The notes beneath the pieces are model-generated. The model was not told the origin of the DNA and did not search any database. It worked only from the letters and a program-made list of their open reading frames with translations. A stretch of DNA of 64,000 nt. It comes from Gottfriedia acidiceleris. GTDB taxonomy: Bacteria > Bacillota > Bacilli > Bacillales > Bacillaceae_G. This document shows positions 27,185-36,036 of the stretch, piece by piece (the stretch's first letter is position 1; each line of letters begins with the position of its first letter). The DNA lies in contig NZ_CP096034.1 of NCBI RefSeq assembly GCF_023115465.1, forward strand, positions 3,968,001-4,032,000. Reading direction: 5' to 3'. A program made the translations under genes and the position numbers.

Positions 27185-28489
27185 TTACGTTTTTAACAAT
27201 TTTTCCTCTCGCATATTCTCTTTTAACAGCGATACAAATCTAAACAATTCCAGTGAAAATATGATTCCACTTAACCAAACCGAACTGAATACAAACCCAG
27301 CAGCAATGTCACTAGGCAATAAGTGGTGCAAGTAGACACTACTAATCGAAAATAATACAACAACAAAGATAAAACAAAAGAACATGATCAAATTAAGCAT
27401 ATAAGCTTTGTTGTGCCGAATTAACATAATAATGAAATAACCTAATACAGTTAAAATCAACATAGACTCTTCATTTGGAAAGTTTTTACTTACATTACTA
27501 GCCAACATAAAGTTGAATATCCAAGGAATTCCTTTAGATAGGATAAGAATCCCTGCTAAACTAGCGATAAAAAAGAGCAATTCAAGCCATTTATTTTTGT
27601 TATTTATCAGTATCACTAAAATTGTAGCAAGTGAAATCGTCACTAAAACCTTCCAATTCGATAATGAATAGATAAAATTCATACTTCCATGCCAATTTTG
27701 ATTAAATAAATTAAAAACAATGGTCTTGAATATGGAATTGAATTTATCGAATTCATTGCTAATAGTGTCTTGAATTAACCCGACCATTAAGATAAAAAAC
27801 GTTACGAAAAAAATTAAACAGATTAAGATGATCAATTTTATTTTCATAAAACTTTTAAATCTCCTGAAACTTGATTCAAAAATTAATAGTAAAGACTCTT
27901 TAATTATTTCCTTATTTGTTTTAATAACAAAGAAAGTGAGCACGATAAATCCTAATAATATGCTACCTAATACTAACCACTTTTTAATTTCAACTTGATA
28001 GATATCCCATTTAGGCCCCATAGCCTGTCCTAACCAAATAAACGTTCCAATCCAAAGAAATACACCTATATATGAAAAAATAGCAAAGGATCGATATGGT
28101 AATTTAATGATTCCAGAAATAATGCTTGCAAAATGTCTAATCCCCGGAATAAAGAACGATACTAGTAATAATACCTTCCCATATTTTTCATACCATTTTG
28201 ACATCTTTTCGATTTTTTCTGGTCCCATATGGATATAGTGTCCAAACTTACGAAAAAATGGTGTACCAAGTTTATATCCTAACCAGTAGGAAATGGTTAC
28301 TCCAACTACTCCTCCGAGCCCGGCAGAAATAATGGATAATACAATATTCATCTTCCCATGAAAACATAAAACACCTACATAACTCATCAATGCTTCATTC
28401 GGTATAGGAACTATAATCAATTCCAACATTAATGATAAAAATAGGATAATATAGCCATATTCATTTAATAAATGGATGATTTCGTTCAT
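27185..28489 (-). CDS. DedA-PAP2 fusion membrane protein with degenerate PAP2 motifs
   Basis: This 434-residue membrane protein combines an N-terminal DedA/SNARE-associated domain (residues 1-200; IIVPIPNEALMSYVG and FFIPGIRHFASIISG) with a PAP2-like half (about 215-420). DedA proteins act in lipid flipping and membrane homeostasis. All three PAP2 phosphatase motifs look broken: the PSGH position reads FPNEES (337-342), the SR-x5-H-x3-D motif reads S-S-x5-L-x3-D (383-394), and no K-x6-RP is present. Phosphatase activity is therefore unlikely. It is the third gene after the response regulator and kinase, 33 bp downstream, so it may report or respond to envelope stress. Confidence 0.85.
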   Translation of the reverse strand: MNEIIHLLNEYGYIILFLSLMLELIIVPIPNEALMSYVGVLCFHGKMNIVLSIISAGLGGVVGVTISYWLGYKLGTPFFRKFGHYIHMGPEKIEKMSKWYEKYGKVLLLVSFFIPGIRHFASIISGIIKLPYRSFAIFSYIGVFLWIGTFIWLGQAMGPKWDIYQVEIKKWLVLGSILLGFIVLTFFVIKTNKEIIKESLLLIFESSFRRFKSFMKIKLIILICLIFFVTFFILMVGLIQDTISNEFDKFNSIFKTIVFNLFNQNWHGSMNFIYSLSNWKVLVTISLATILVILINNKNKWLELLFFIASLAGILILSKGIPWIFNFMLASNVSKNFPNEESMLILTVLGYFIIMLIRHNKAYMLNLIMFFCFIFVVVLFSISSVYLHHLLPSDIAAGFVFSSVWLSGIIFSLELFRFVSLLKENMREEKLLKT

Positions 28490-28522
28490 ATTAAACCCTC
28501 AATTTTCAATACTCTGTACTGA

Positions 28523-29887
28523 TTATTTTCTCTTAATCTCATCTAGTGGAAATACTACTTCTACTTCCGTTCCTACATTTTCAACACTTTTTATATTAAT
28601 CTTCCCATTATGCAAGCTAATTATATTTTTAGCAATTGAAAGTCCAAGTCCAGTGCCACCACTAACTTCACGGCTACGCGCTTTATCAATTCGATAAAAT
28701 CGTTCGAAAATATTTTCTAATTCTTCCTCTCGAATCCCAATCCCATAATCTTTTATTGAAAGAATAGCGGATTCACTACTACAACTAATGTTGATCTCAA
28801 TTTTGTCTGAACTGTACTTTATTGCATTATCTAAGAAGATAATAATAACTTGTTTAATTTTAAGTTCATGACCTTTAATAAATATTTTCTGTTTTTGAGC
28901 GTGTAAAGTAATTTCTCGTTTATACACTTTTTGGAGCTGAACTAAAGTAGAATTACATAAAGCAACTAGTTCAACTGGATTCATTTCGATATTCTTTAAA
29001 TTCTCCGATTCGGCTAAAGCTAATAAAGTCTTTGTTAAATCTTGCATACGGTTGGCTTCGGAATAAATCGTCTCAATTGCTTCCGCCGCCATTTCCTCAT
29101 TTTTAAAACCACGTCTTCTTAATAAATTAGCAAAGCTACTTATAACTGTAATTGGAGTTTTTAACTCGTGAGATGCATCTGATACAAACTGCTTCTGTTT
29201 TTCGATGCTGTCTTGTAGCCTGCTGATCATTCGATTAAATGTGCTTGCCATTTTGTGTAATTCATCTTTCGTTTCATTTTTTATTAAGATTTTTTTTGGA
29301 ACCCCACTTTTTTCAATATCTTCCATCGTAGTAATCATTGAAGTAATTGGATTCATAATAATGCGTGTTAACCATCTTCCACCCATCATTGATAAGATTG
29401 CTGAAACACCCGTAACGATTGCCATTATTGTTAGTAACAAATCTTTTCGACCTTCTAGTCCAACCAACAACTCCCCAATTTCGAGCGTTCCAATCACTTT
29501 TTGGTCCTGTAAAATTGGTACACGTACGACTATATTTTGATGCTCACTAAAAGGGATTAACTTCGTTTCTTCTTTTATAGTGAACTTAGGTTTTATACGA
29601 TTCAGTAGTTTATCATTACTAACTTCTGTCACAATTTTTGAGTTTCGATCAATAATTCGAATATAAGAATGATTAGACATAAATGGATATAATACCTCTT
29701 CATTCATCTTTAATGTGATAGAAATATTTTGTTTTTTTAAGATTTCATGAGCCTTTTGACTCACAACATGTTCTTCCATATTTACAGTCGTTTTCATAAA
29801 CAAATAAAAAACTAACCCGTTAATTAAAACCAGAATGATTAAGATCCATGAAGTAATTAGCAAATTTATTTTAGTCGTTATTTTCAT
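28523..29887 (-). CDS. Sensor histidine kinase
   Basis: This 454-residue kinase has two membrane segments (about 10-32 and 150-168) flanking an extracytoplasmic sensor domain. A HAMP linker follows, then HisKA with the phospho-acceptor His240 in SDASHELKTP, and an HATPase domain with DNAIKYS (N box), KDYGIGI (G1) and GGTGLGLSI (G2). All catalytic motifs are intact. It starts 1 bp after the response-regulator stop. It resembles the B. subtilis YkoH type. Its divergent neighbour is an RND pump, which is its most likely target. Confidence 0.93.
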   Translation of the reverse strand: MKITTKINLLITSWILIILVLINGLVFYLFMKTTVNMEEHVVSQKAHEILKKQNISITLKMNEEVLYPFMSNHSYIRIIDRNSKIVTEVSNDKLLNRIKPKFTIKEETKLIPFSEHQNIVVRVPILQDQKVIGTLEIGELLVGLEGRKDLLLTIMAIVTGVSAILSMMGGRWLTRIIMNPITSMITTMEDIEKSGVPKKILIKNETKDELHKMASTFNRMISRLQDSIEKQKQFVSDASHELKTPITVISSFANLLRRRGFKNEEMAAEAIETIYSEANRMQDLTKTLLALAESENLKNIEMNPVELVALCNSTLVQLQKVYKREITLHAQKQKIFIKGHELKIKQVIIIFLDNAIKYSSDKIEINISCSSESAILSIKDYGIGIREEELENIFERFYRIDKARSREVSGGTGLGLSIAKNIISLHNGKINIKSVENVGTEVEVVFPLDEIKRK

Positions 29888-29888
29888 G

Positions 29889-30587
29889 TTAACCCTTCCT
29901 CATTGTGTACCCCACACCTCTTATCGTTCGAATTAAAGGAACGTCAAAGTCCTCTTCAATTTTCTTTCTTAAATGTCTAATGTACACATCAACAACATTT
30001 GTTTCGCCTTCATACTCATAACCCCAAACGGTTGTTATGATGCCTTCTCTTGTCAAAATTTTATTTTGATTTGTTAATAGATAAACTAATAAATCATACT
30101 CTTTTGGTGTTAATGAAATGACTTTATCATCCCTCTTTACTTCCCTAGCTTCCAAATTAACAACTAAATCCTCAATCGTTAAAATGGGATCTTCGTCTTC
30201 GCTTTTCTTAAATTCATGAACAAGATTACTTGATCGTAAACATGAACGTATTCTTGCTAATACTTCTTCGATTTCAAAAGGTTTCGTAATATAATCATTT
30301 GCACCATAATCGAGTCCGATAATCTTATCATGTGTAGCATCTCTAGCAGTTAATAAAATTACGGGCACAAATTGATTTGTTTTTCTTATTCTTCTTAATA
30401 CTTCGATTCCACTCAATTCAGGTAACATAACATCTAATAAAATTAGATCGACATTATTGCTTAAAGCCGACTCTAAACCAGATTTTCCATTATGTTCGAC
30501 CAATACTTCATAACCCTCATATTCTATTTCTAATTTTAAAACTCGAGCTATATTCACTTCATCCTCGATAATTAAGATTTTCTTCAT
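29889..30587 (-). CDS. OmpR-family response regulator
   Basis: This 232-residue regulator has an N-terminal receiver with phospho-acceptor Asp52 (LILLDVMLPE), the acidic pair EDE at 8-10, and the switch Lys in DYITKPFE. A C-terminal winged helix follows (LTPKEYDLLVYLL and VDVYIRHLRKKIE). It is partner to the downstream kinase. AGGTGGG precedes the ATG. The divergent RND gene shares its 245-bp upstream region, which makes that pump a natural target. B. subtilis YkoG is the closest type I can name. Confidence 0.94.
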   Translation of the reverse strand: MKKILIIEDEVNIARVLKLEIEYEGYEVLVEHNGKSGLESALSNNVDLILLDVMLPELSGIEVLRRIRKTNQFVPVILLTARDATHDKIIGLDYGANDYITKPFEIEEVLARIRSCLRSSNLVHEFKKSEDEDPILTIEDLVVNLEAREVKRDDKVISLTPKEYDLLVYLLTNQNKILTREGIITTVWGYEYEGETNVVDVYIRHLRKKIEEDFDVPLIRTIRGVGYTMRKG

Positions 30588-30832
30588 TTAACCCACCTAT
30601 TTCTATTAATAGTTTTAGTGTCTCGAAAAACTCTATTCTATTTTTAAGACTGATTGTAGTCTTAGAAGTTCCTTGTATACATGCCATTATAGAACGTTTA
30701 ATTCGTATTTTTTTCATTTTAATCTAATTTTAATTGATTATTCATTAAAGTTTCAGTTAGGAAATTTACAATGACATGGAGTTGATTATGAAATAATTTT
30801 CAATATTACATAAAACTCTAAGGAGGTATAAG

Positions 30833-33800
30833 ATGAAAAAAATTATAGAAGGGACCATGCAAAGAGCAATTTTAATGATTGTTTGCGTCGTTATGATCGT
30901 AACTTGGGGTGCTATTTCAGCTTACCAAATGCAACGCGATTATTTACCAGGTATAAACAATTCAACGCTTACAGTAAGCATGCGACTACCTATGTACCAG
31001 GCCGATCAAGTAAAACAAATTATTACCAATAATCTTGAAAGTGCTGTAAGAACAACAGAGGGATTACAAGATATTGAAACAAGCTCCTATGATGGTGGAG
31101 TTTTTATGAGTCTGTATTTTCCAATGAATACAGATATGAAACAAGCTGAAATTGATGTAAATAAAGCTTTAGAAAATGCGGATATCCCTCCGACAATTAC
31201 TTCTAAACCTCTAGTTACTAGACTTACAACTAGTTCATTTCCAATATTAACTTACAGTTTAACTAGTGATAAATTAGATGATAATACTTTAAAATCAGTA
31301 ACACAAATGGATATTGTGCAACACCTTCAAACAGTTCCAGGTGTATCCGATGTATCAGTATTTGGTGGTGCAAAAGACGGGTACGTATTAACCGTTAGAA
31401 CGAAGGATCTAGCAAAATATAAACTTACTTTAGATGACTTAAATAAAGCATTAGCTGTATCAGTTCCGTCCTTACCTGAAGGAACGATCTTACAAAATCA
31501 ATTGTCTATTCCAGTTAAATTTGATGGATGGAATTTAAATGTTAAACAGTTAAATGATGTAAAAATTAAAAATTCAGATGGTGATCAAATTCCACTTTCA
31601 GCATTCGCAACTGTTACTCACGCTTTAAATGATGTAAAAACGATTGCAAGAACAGATGGAAAAACAAGTGTTCAATTAAATATTATTAAAACACAAAGTG
31701 CTAACATTACAGACGTAGCAAAAAATGTAAAGGAAAGAATTCAAAGCTTACAACAAGTAAAAGACGGTACTGTAAAATTAACAACACAATTAGATCGTGA
31801 AAAAGAATTAAATGATTCATTAAACGGTTTAATTCGTGAAGGTTTACTTGGATGTCTTTTCTCAATGATTTGCGTATTTTTCTTCTTCCGCAATGTAAAA
31901 TCAACATTAGTCATTGCAATTTCATTACCAATTTCTTTATTAGCAACAACAGCTATCCTAAAATCAATGGGGATTACTCTTAATATTTTAACCGTCTCAG
32001 GTTTAATCGTTGCAATGGGTCGTATTGTTGATGATTCCATCGTTATCCTTGATAATATGTACCGCAAAAGAGAGCAAAATCCTGATAAATCATTATTATT
32101 TTCATTGAGTTCAGCAGTTTATGAAATGACACCAGCAATTTTAGCGTCTACACTTACGACAATTGCAGTTTATATTCCAATTGCCTTTGTAGGAGGAGCT
32201 ATTAGTGCTTCATATAGTGGTTTTGCATGGTCTGTTGTTATCTCTCTAATTATATCGTTCTTTGTAGCAATTCTTGTTATACCAGCACTTGCGCTAATGG
32301 GTTGGAAAAACAATACAAATAAAACAAATGCTGTTTCTTTAGAACCAATGATGAAACCGATCTTATTATCATCATTAAAGAAGAAAAAACTTACAATTAT
32401 CATTTCAGCTCTACTGTTTATTTTCGCAGTAGCATTTGGTTCGTTTTTACCAGTCTCATTCTTACCAAGTGCTAAAACTGGACAAGTGGCAATTAAACTT
32501 GAATTACCTCAAGGAAGTACATTAATGCAGGTAGATTCTGAAGTTCAAAAGGTAGAAAATCAGTTAAAAACTAATCCTAAAATAAAATCTTATCTAGCTA
32601 ATTTTGGATCAACAAATACGCCACAAAGTGATGATGTATTTGACCAAGGCGGTGGTTTCCTACAAAAACCTAATGTAGCGAATCTTTCTGTTGTTTTAAA
32701 GAACGACAAAGACTCAGACCAAGTCATTAAAGAGCTTGGGAACCAACTTCCACAATTATCTAAAAATGTAGCTTATACTGTTTCAAGTCAAAGTATTGCT
32801 GGTGATGATTCTTTATTGAAAGTCATATTTACTGGCTCTGATCAAGCTACACTAGATAAAATTGCAGATCAAATGAGATCAAAACTTGTTAAAATTGATG
32901 GACTAAGTGTTGATGGAAAAGTCGATTTAACATCTGGACTTCCGAAATATAAAATTACATTTAACCAACCAGCAATTGAACAAAATGGAATTCAATTAGC
33001 AGATATAACGAAAGTAATTAACCGTTATATGTCACAATCTAAAGATGCTACATTTGTAGTTGACCATATAAGTCTGCCAGTTGATATGTATCTCGATCAA
33101 ATTAGTAGTGGAAATACTCAAGTTCAATTAAATGCATCACCAGAAGATGTAATCAATTCGCTTAAAAATGAAACTTTCCTAACAAGTAGTAATAAAACCG
33201 TCAAACTCGAACAAATTGCATCTATAACGAAAGATAATGCTCCTTCAACGATTAATGAACGCAATGGAGAGCCTTACTCAATCGTTACAGGTCAAATTAC
33301 TTCAAATGATATTAGTAAAGTTTCAAAACAAGTTGATGACGTCATTAGTAAACAAGCTCTTCCTAAGGGAGTAACTTACTCTATGGGAGGTATTACTCAA
33401 CAAGTTAAAGAAATGATTTTTGATATGTCAATTGCCGTAGCCTTCTCTATACTTTTAGTTATGGTTATTACTTCATCATTATTTAAAGGATGGAGAGCCC
33501 CTGTTTCAGTATTATTAAGTATCCCACTAGCATTAAGTGGTGTTGTTATCTCTCTAGTATTAGTAGGTGGAGAGTGGAATTTAGCAGCACTAATTGGGGT
33601 CTTAATGTTAACTGGAATTGTCGTAACAAATGGTATTGTTCTAGTTGATAAAATTGAGCGTAATCGTAAAAACGGTATGAATACCGAAGAAGCCGTTATT
33701 TCTGGTAGTCTTTCAAGGATTAGACCAATCTTAATTACAGCAGCTACAACAATTTTAACACTATTACCACTAGCATTTTCACACCAAGGTGATACTGTCA

Positions 33801-33949
33801 TTTCACAGACATTAGGAATTGTGGTTATAGGTGGGATGATCACCTCTACTTTAAATAGCTTTTTAGTAATACCAATTATTTATCAATGGTTGCATAAAAA
33901 ACAATCAAATAAGAATGTAATTTCAACTGAGGAAGTTAATTCACTATAA
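30833..33949 (+). CDS. RND efflux transporter (AcrB/SwrC-like)
   Basis: This 1038-residue inner-membrane pump has the two-fold RND repeat. A first membrane helix at 10-28 is followed by a large porter loop beginning QRDYLPGINNS. A middle membrane block (about 335-500) contains the proton-relay region GRIVDDSIVILDNM, and a second porter loop and membrane block follow. Gram-positive RND pumps such as SwrC act without an outer-membrane partner; no adaptor gene is present here. A strong AAGGAGGT site precedes the ATG. The two-component genes are divergent. Substrates may be lipopeptides or fatty acids, by analogy only. Confidence 0.92.
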   Translation: MKKIIEGTMQRAILMIVCVVMIVTWGAISAYQMQRDYLPGINNSTLTVSMRLPMYQADQVKQIITNNLESAVRTTEGLQDIETSSYDGGVFMSLYFPMNTDMKQAEIDVNKALENADIPPTITSKPLVTRLTTSSFPILTYSLTSDKLDDNTLKSVTQMDIVQHLQTVPGVSDVSVFGGAKDGYVLTVRTKDLAKYKLTLDDLNKALAVSVPSLPEGTILQNQLSIPVKFDGWNLNVKQLNDVKIKNSDGDQIPLSAFATVTHALNDVKTIARTDGKTSVQLNIIKTQSANITDVAKNVKERIQSLQQVKDGTVKLTTQLDREKELNDSLNGLIREGLLGCLFSMICVFFFFRNVKSTLVIAISLPISLLATTAILKSMGITLNILTVSGLIVAMGRIVDDSIVILDNMYRKREQNPDKSLLFSLSSAVYEMTPAILASTLTTIAVYIPIAFVGGAISASYSGFAWSVVISLIISFFVAILVIPALALMGWKNNTNKTNAVSLEPMMKPILLSSLKKKKLTIIISALLFIFAVAFGSFLPVSFLPSAKTGQVAIKLELPQGSTLMQVDSEVQKVENQLKTNPKIKSYLANFGSTNTPQSDDVFDQGGGFLQKPNVANLSVVLKNDKDSDQVIKELGNQLPQLSKNVAYTVSSQSIAGDDSLLKVIFTGSDQATLDKIADQMRSKLVKIDGLSVDGKVDLTSGLPKYKITFNQPAIEQNGIQLADITKVINRYMSQSKDATFVVDHISLPVDMYLDQISSGNTQVQLNASPEDVINSLKNETFLTSSNKTVKLEQIASITKDNAPSTINERNGEPYSIVTGQITSNDISKVSKQVDDVISKQALPKGVTYSMGGITQQVKEMIFDMSIAVAFSILLVMVITSSLFKGWRAPVSVLLSIPLALSGVVISLVLVGGEWNLAALIGVLMLTGIVVTNGIVLVDKIERNRKNGMNTEEAVISGSLSRIRPILITAATTILTLLPLAFSHQGDTVISQTLGIVVIGGMITSTLNSFLVIPIIYQWLHKKQSNKNVISTEEVNSL

Positions 33950-33955
33950 TTTTTT

Positions 33956-33989
33956 AAAGGTAACTCTTGTATTTGAGAGTTACCTTTTC
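33956..33989 (+). terminator. Terminator of RND gene
   Basis: The stem AAAGGTAACTCT/AGAGTTACCTTT with an 8-base loop is followed by TTCTATTTT. Confidence 0.85.
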
Positions 33990-34144
33990 TATTTTAGAAA
34001 AAATATTTCTTAGGCTAAAATCTTTTACAAGTTTTCATCTAAATAAATAAAAAATGTATAGTCAAAACACTGACAAGCTATCTACATTGAACATATTGAT
34101 AGTTAGAAGACCTAAATAAGATTAAATTTAATGGGTGATATATA

Positions 34145-34528
34145 ATGAAGAAATGTAACTGTGACTGTGAGCCATGTAGATGCGAACCTAAACCTCCGTG
34201 CCCACCAATAAAGCCACATCTACCACCGAAGCCACCAAGTCCGCCGCCTAAGCCACCGTGTCCACCGCCTAAGCCGCCATGTCCGCCGCCTAAGCCACCG
34301 TGTCCACCATGTCAACCGTGCCCGCCATGTCCTCCATGTAAATGTTGTTGTTGCGAACATAAGCAGGGCGATTGTCATGAACACAAGAATTGTGATTGCT
34401 GCGAACACAAGAAATGCGATTGCTGTACAGATGTAATTGCTAAGATATTAAGTGCTGTACAAATTAGTCCATCATCATCTCATTGCGATAAAAAAATTAC
34501 TTTAAATATCAACATTAACTATAAATAA
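34145..34528 (+). CDS. Cys/Pro-rich small protein, possible spore-coat or metal-binding protein
   Basis: This 127-residue protein is about one-fifth cysteine. It opens with KKCNCDCEPCRCEPK, continues with repeats of KPPCPPP (about 30-60), then CPPCPPCKCCCC and three His/Cys blocks of EHK-x-CDCC type. A C-terminal 35-residue tail (TDVIAKILSAVQ... NININYK) is not Cys-rich. The coding repeats are richer in G and C than the neighbours. The ribosome site GGGTGA is close to the ATG. Similar compositions occur in spore-coat and exosporium proteins, but I cannot name a family. Dense CxC and CC pairs would allow metal binding or disulfide crosslinking. Confidence 0.75.
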   Translation: MKKCNCDCEPCRCEPKPPCPPIKPHLPPKPPSPPPKPPCPPPKPPCPPPKPPCPPCQPCPPCPPCKCCCCEHKQGDCHEHKNCDCCEHKKCDCCTDVIAKILSAVQISPSSSHCDKKITLNININYK

Positions 34529-34561
34529 GAATTTCACCTGAATCTAACTCAAACGAAAACA

Positions 34562-34606
34562 AAAAAAATAGAGTGAAGAAACCTAGTGTTTCTCACTCTA
34601 TTTTTA
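34562..34606. terminator. Bidirectional terminator
   Basis: The stem AAAATAGAGTGA / TCACTCTATTTT with inner AAC/GTT pairing lies between the Cys-rich gene and the convergent small helical gene. Confidence 0.85.
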
Positions 34607-34933
34607 TTTATTAAGATCGCTTTCCATTGTTATTGAATTACCTTTTATTTCTTCTAATGAATTAAGATAAATCTCGATTTCATTCATTTTTAGTTGAATA
34701 TCTTTAATTGCATCTTCTAATATTTTGTTTAAATCATTTTGTACTTGCTTAATAACTTCATCATTTTCTAGACCATTAAATCGGATAATACGTTTAACTT
34801 TTAGTTCTTCAAGTGCCATCTTCATTTCGATTGTTGTAACAACTTCTTTTATCAAACGATTGATGTTTTTTTCAAAGTATTTTTCTTTAGCTTGTCCTAT
34901 TTCTTTAATAGATATTGGTTGTTTGAAATTCAA
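34604..34933 (-). CDS. Hypothetical small charged helical protein
   Basis: I do not recognise this 109-residue protein. It is rich in Glu, Lys, Ile and Asn and looks almost wholly helical (for example VVTTIEMKMALEELKVK and QNDLNKILEDAIKDIQ), with no membrane segment or cysteine. A coiled-coil assembly is possible. A GTG at 34942 touches the Shine-Dalgarno. The TTG at 34933 has AAGAGGTG at 8-base spacing, so I chose it. It is convergent with the Cys-rich gene and shares its terminator. Confidence 0.65.
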   Translation of the reverse strand: MNFKQPISIKEIGQAKEKYFEKNINRLIKEVVTTIEMKMALEELKVKRIIRFNGLENDEVIKQVQNDLNKILEDAIKDIQLKMNEIEIYLNSLEEIKGNSITMESDLNK

Positions 34934-35169
34934 TCCGTACACACCTCTTAATTAAATTATCACATACCAATATATGCAAAATTATAGAAAACGGTACAAG
35001 TTAAATGAAAATCTCACCTTTTATATTTCAGTAATTACTTTAGCCCTATAAGGAAATATGTTTTTATTTTGTTATAATAAAAATAATTCCTATATTACTA
35101 AATTAATGATTTACTTTGTTTTATATTTTAACTACTATCAAATTAGTAATTAAAAGAAAGGTAGATTTG

Positions 35170-35937
35170 ATGATATTCCATATTGATCCGACGTTATTAT
35201 TAACTTTAATTGTATTTGGATTTTTAGCTGCATTTATTGATTCTGTAGTTGGAGGCGGTGGGCTAATTACTTTGCCAGTATTATTATTTACTGGTCTATC
35301 TCCAGCTGCTGCTGTCGCAACGAACAAATTAGCTGGATCAATCGGCTCTTTAACGAGCACAATCATGTTCTATCGTTCTGGAAAGCTTGATTTAAAATCT
35401 GTCTATAAATTATTCCCACTCACCTTTATTGGTTCCATTTTGGGAGCATGGACGGTTCATTTAATTGAACCTACAGTTCTTAAGCCTCTTATGCTCGTTA
35501 TGCTTGCAGCAGTTGCAATATATACTATTTTTAAGAAAGATTGGGGAGATACGACTACCAATAAAAACCTCTCAGTTACTAGTATTATTTTGTTTATGCT
35601 TTTAATTTTTGGTATTGGTTTCTATGATGGATTCATTGGTCCTGGAACTGGTTCATTCCTAATATTTGCTTTTTTAATGATGGGGTTTGATTTTTTAAAA
35701 GCTGCAGGTAACGCAAAGTTTTTAAATTTTGGTAGTAATATAGCTGCATTATTAATGTTTATGTACTTGGGACAAATTCATTATGCCTATGGGCTAGCAA
35801 TGGGACTTGCACAAATAGCAGGTGCAATTTGTGGTTCAAAATTCGCTATTAAAAAGGGCAGTGGCTACGTTCGAATCCTTTTTATTACAGTCACCTTTAT
35901 CTTATTAGCAAAAAATACTTTTGATTATCTTCATTAA
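35170..35937 (+). CDS. TSUP-family sulfite/organosulfonate exporter (TauE/SafE type)
   Basis: This 255-residue membrane protein has about eight hydrophobic segments and the TSUP signatures DSVVGGGGLITLP and GFYDGFIGPGTGSF, one in each half. Family members export sulfite, sulfoacetate or related anions, or act with sulfur oxidation systems. A longer reading from 35116 lacks a ribosome site; the ATG at 35170 follows GAAAGG. It is not next to the CstR cluster. The TauD-type genes lie 9-13 kb away, so a link to sulfonate metabolism is only speculative. Confidence 0.88.
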   Translation: MIFHIDPTLLLTLIVFGFLAAFIDSVVGGGGLITLPVLLFTGLSPAAAVATNKLAGSIGSLTSTIMFYRSGKLDLKSVYKLFPLTFIGSILGAWTVHLIEPTVLKPLMLVMLAAVAIYTIFKKDWGDTTTNKNLSVTSIILFMLLIFGIGFYDGFIGPGTGSFLIFAFLMMGFDFLKAAGNAKFLNFGSNIAALLMFMYLGQIHYAYGLAMGLAQIAGAICGSKFAIKKGSGYVRILFITVTFILLAKNTFDYLH

Positions 35938-35976
35938 GATAATCATGAACGCTCAAACCGGATTAGATTGTTGTAA

Positions 35977-36017
35977 AAAATGGTAAGCAAATGATTGTAG
36001 AATTTGCTTACCATTTT
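35977..36017. terminator. Bidirectional terminator TSUP/thiolase
   Basis: A 16-bp perfect stem AAAATGGTAAGCAAAT / ATTTGCTTACCATTTT with a 9-base loop separates the convergent TSUP and thiolase genes. Confidence 0.9.
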
Positions 36018-36036
36018 CTTTTTAGTTAGATTTATA

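Noticed and set aside
34220-34408. Arg/Trp-rich open frame on the - strand
   Set aside because: It is the antisense shadow of the Pro/Cys repeat gene and has no ribosome site.
35041-35169. 47-bp regulon element upstream of the TSUP gene
   Set aside because: Only scattered similarity (ATATTA, TTTAC) with wrong spacing; it does not align without gaps.
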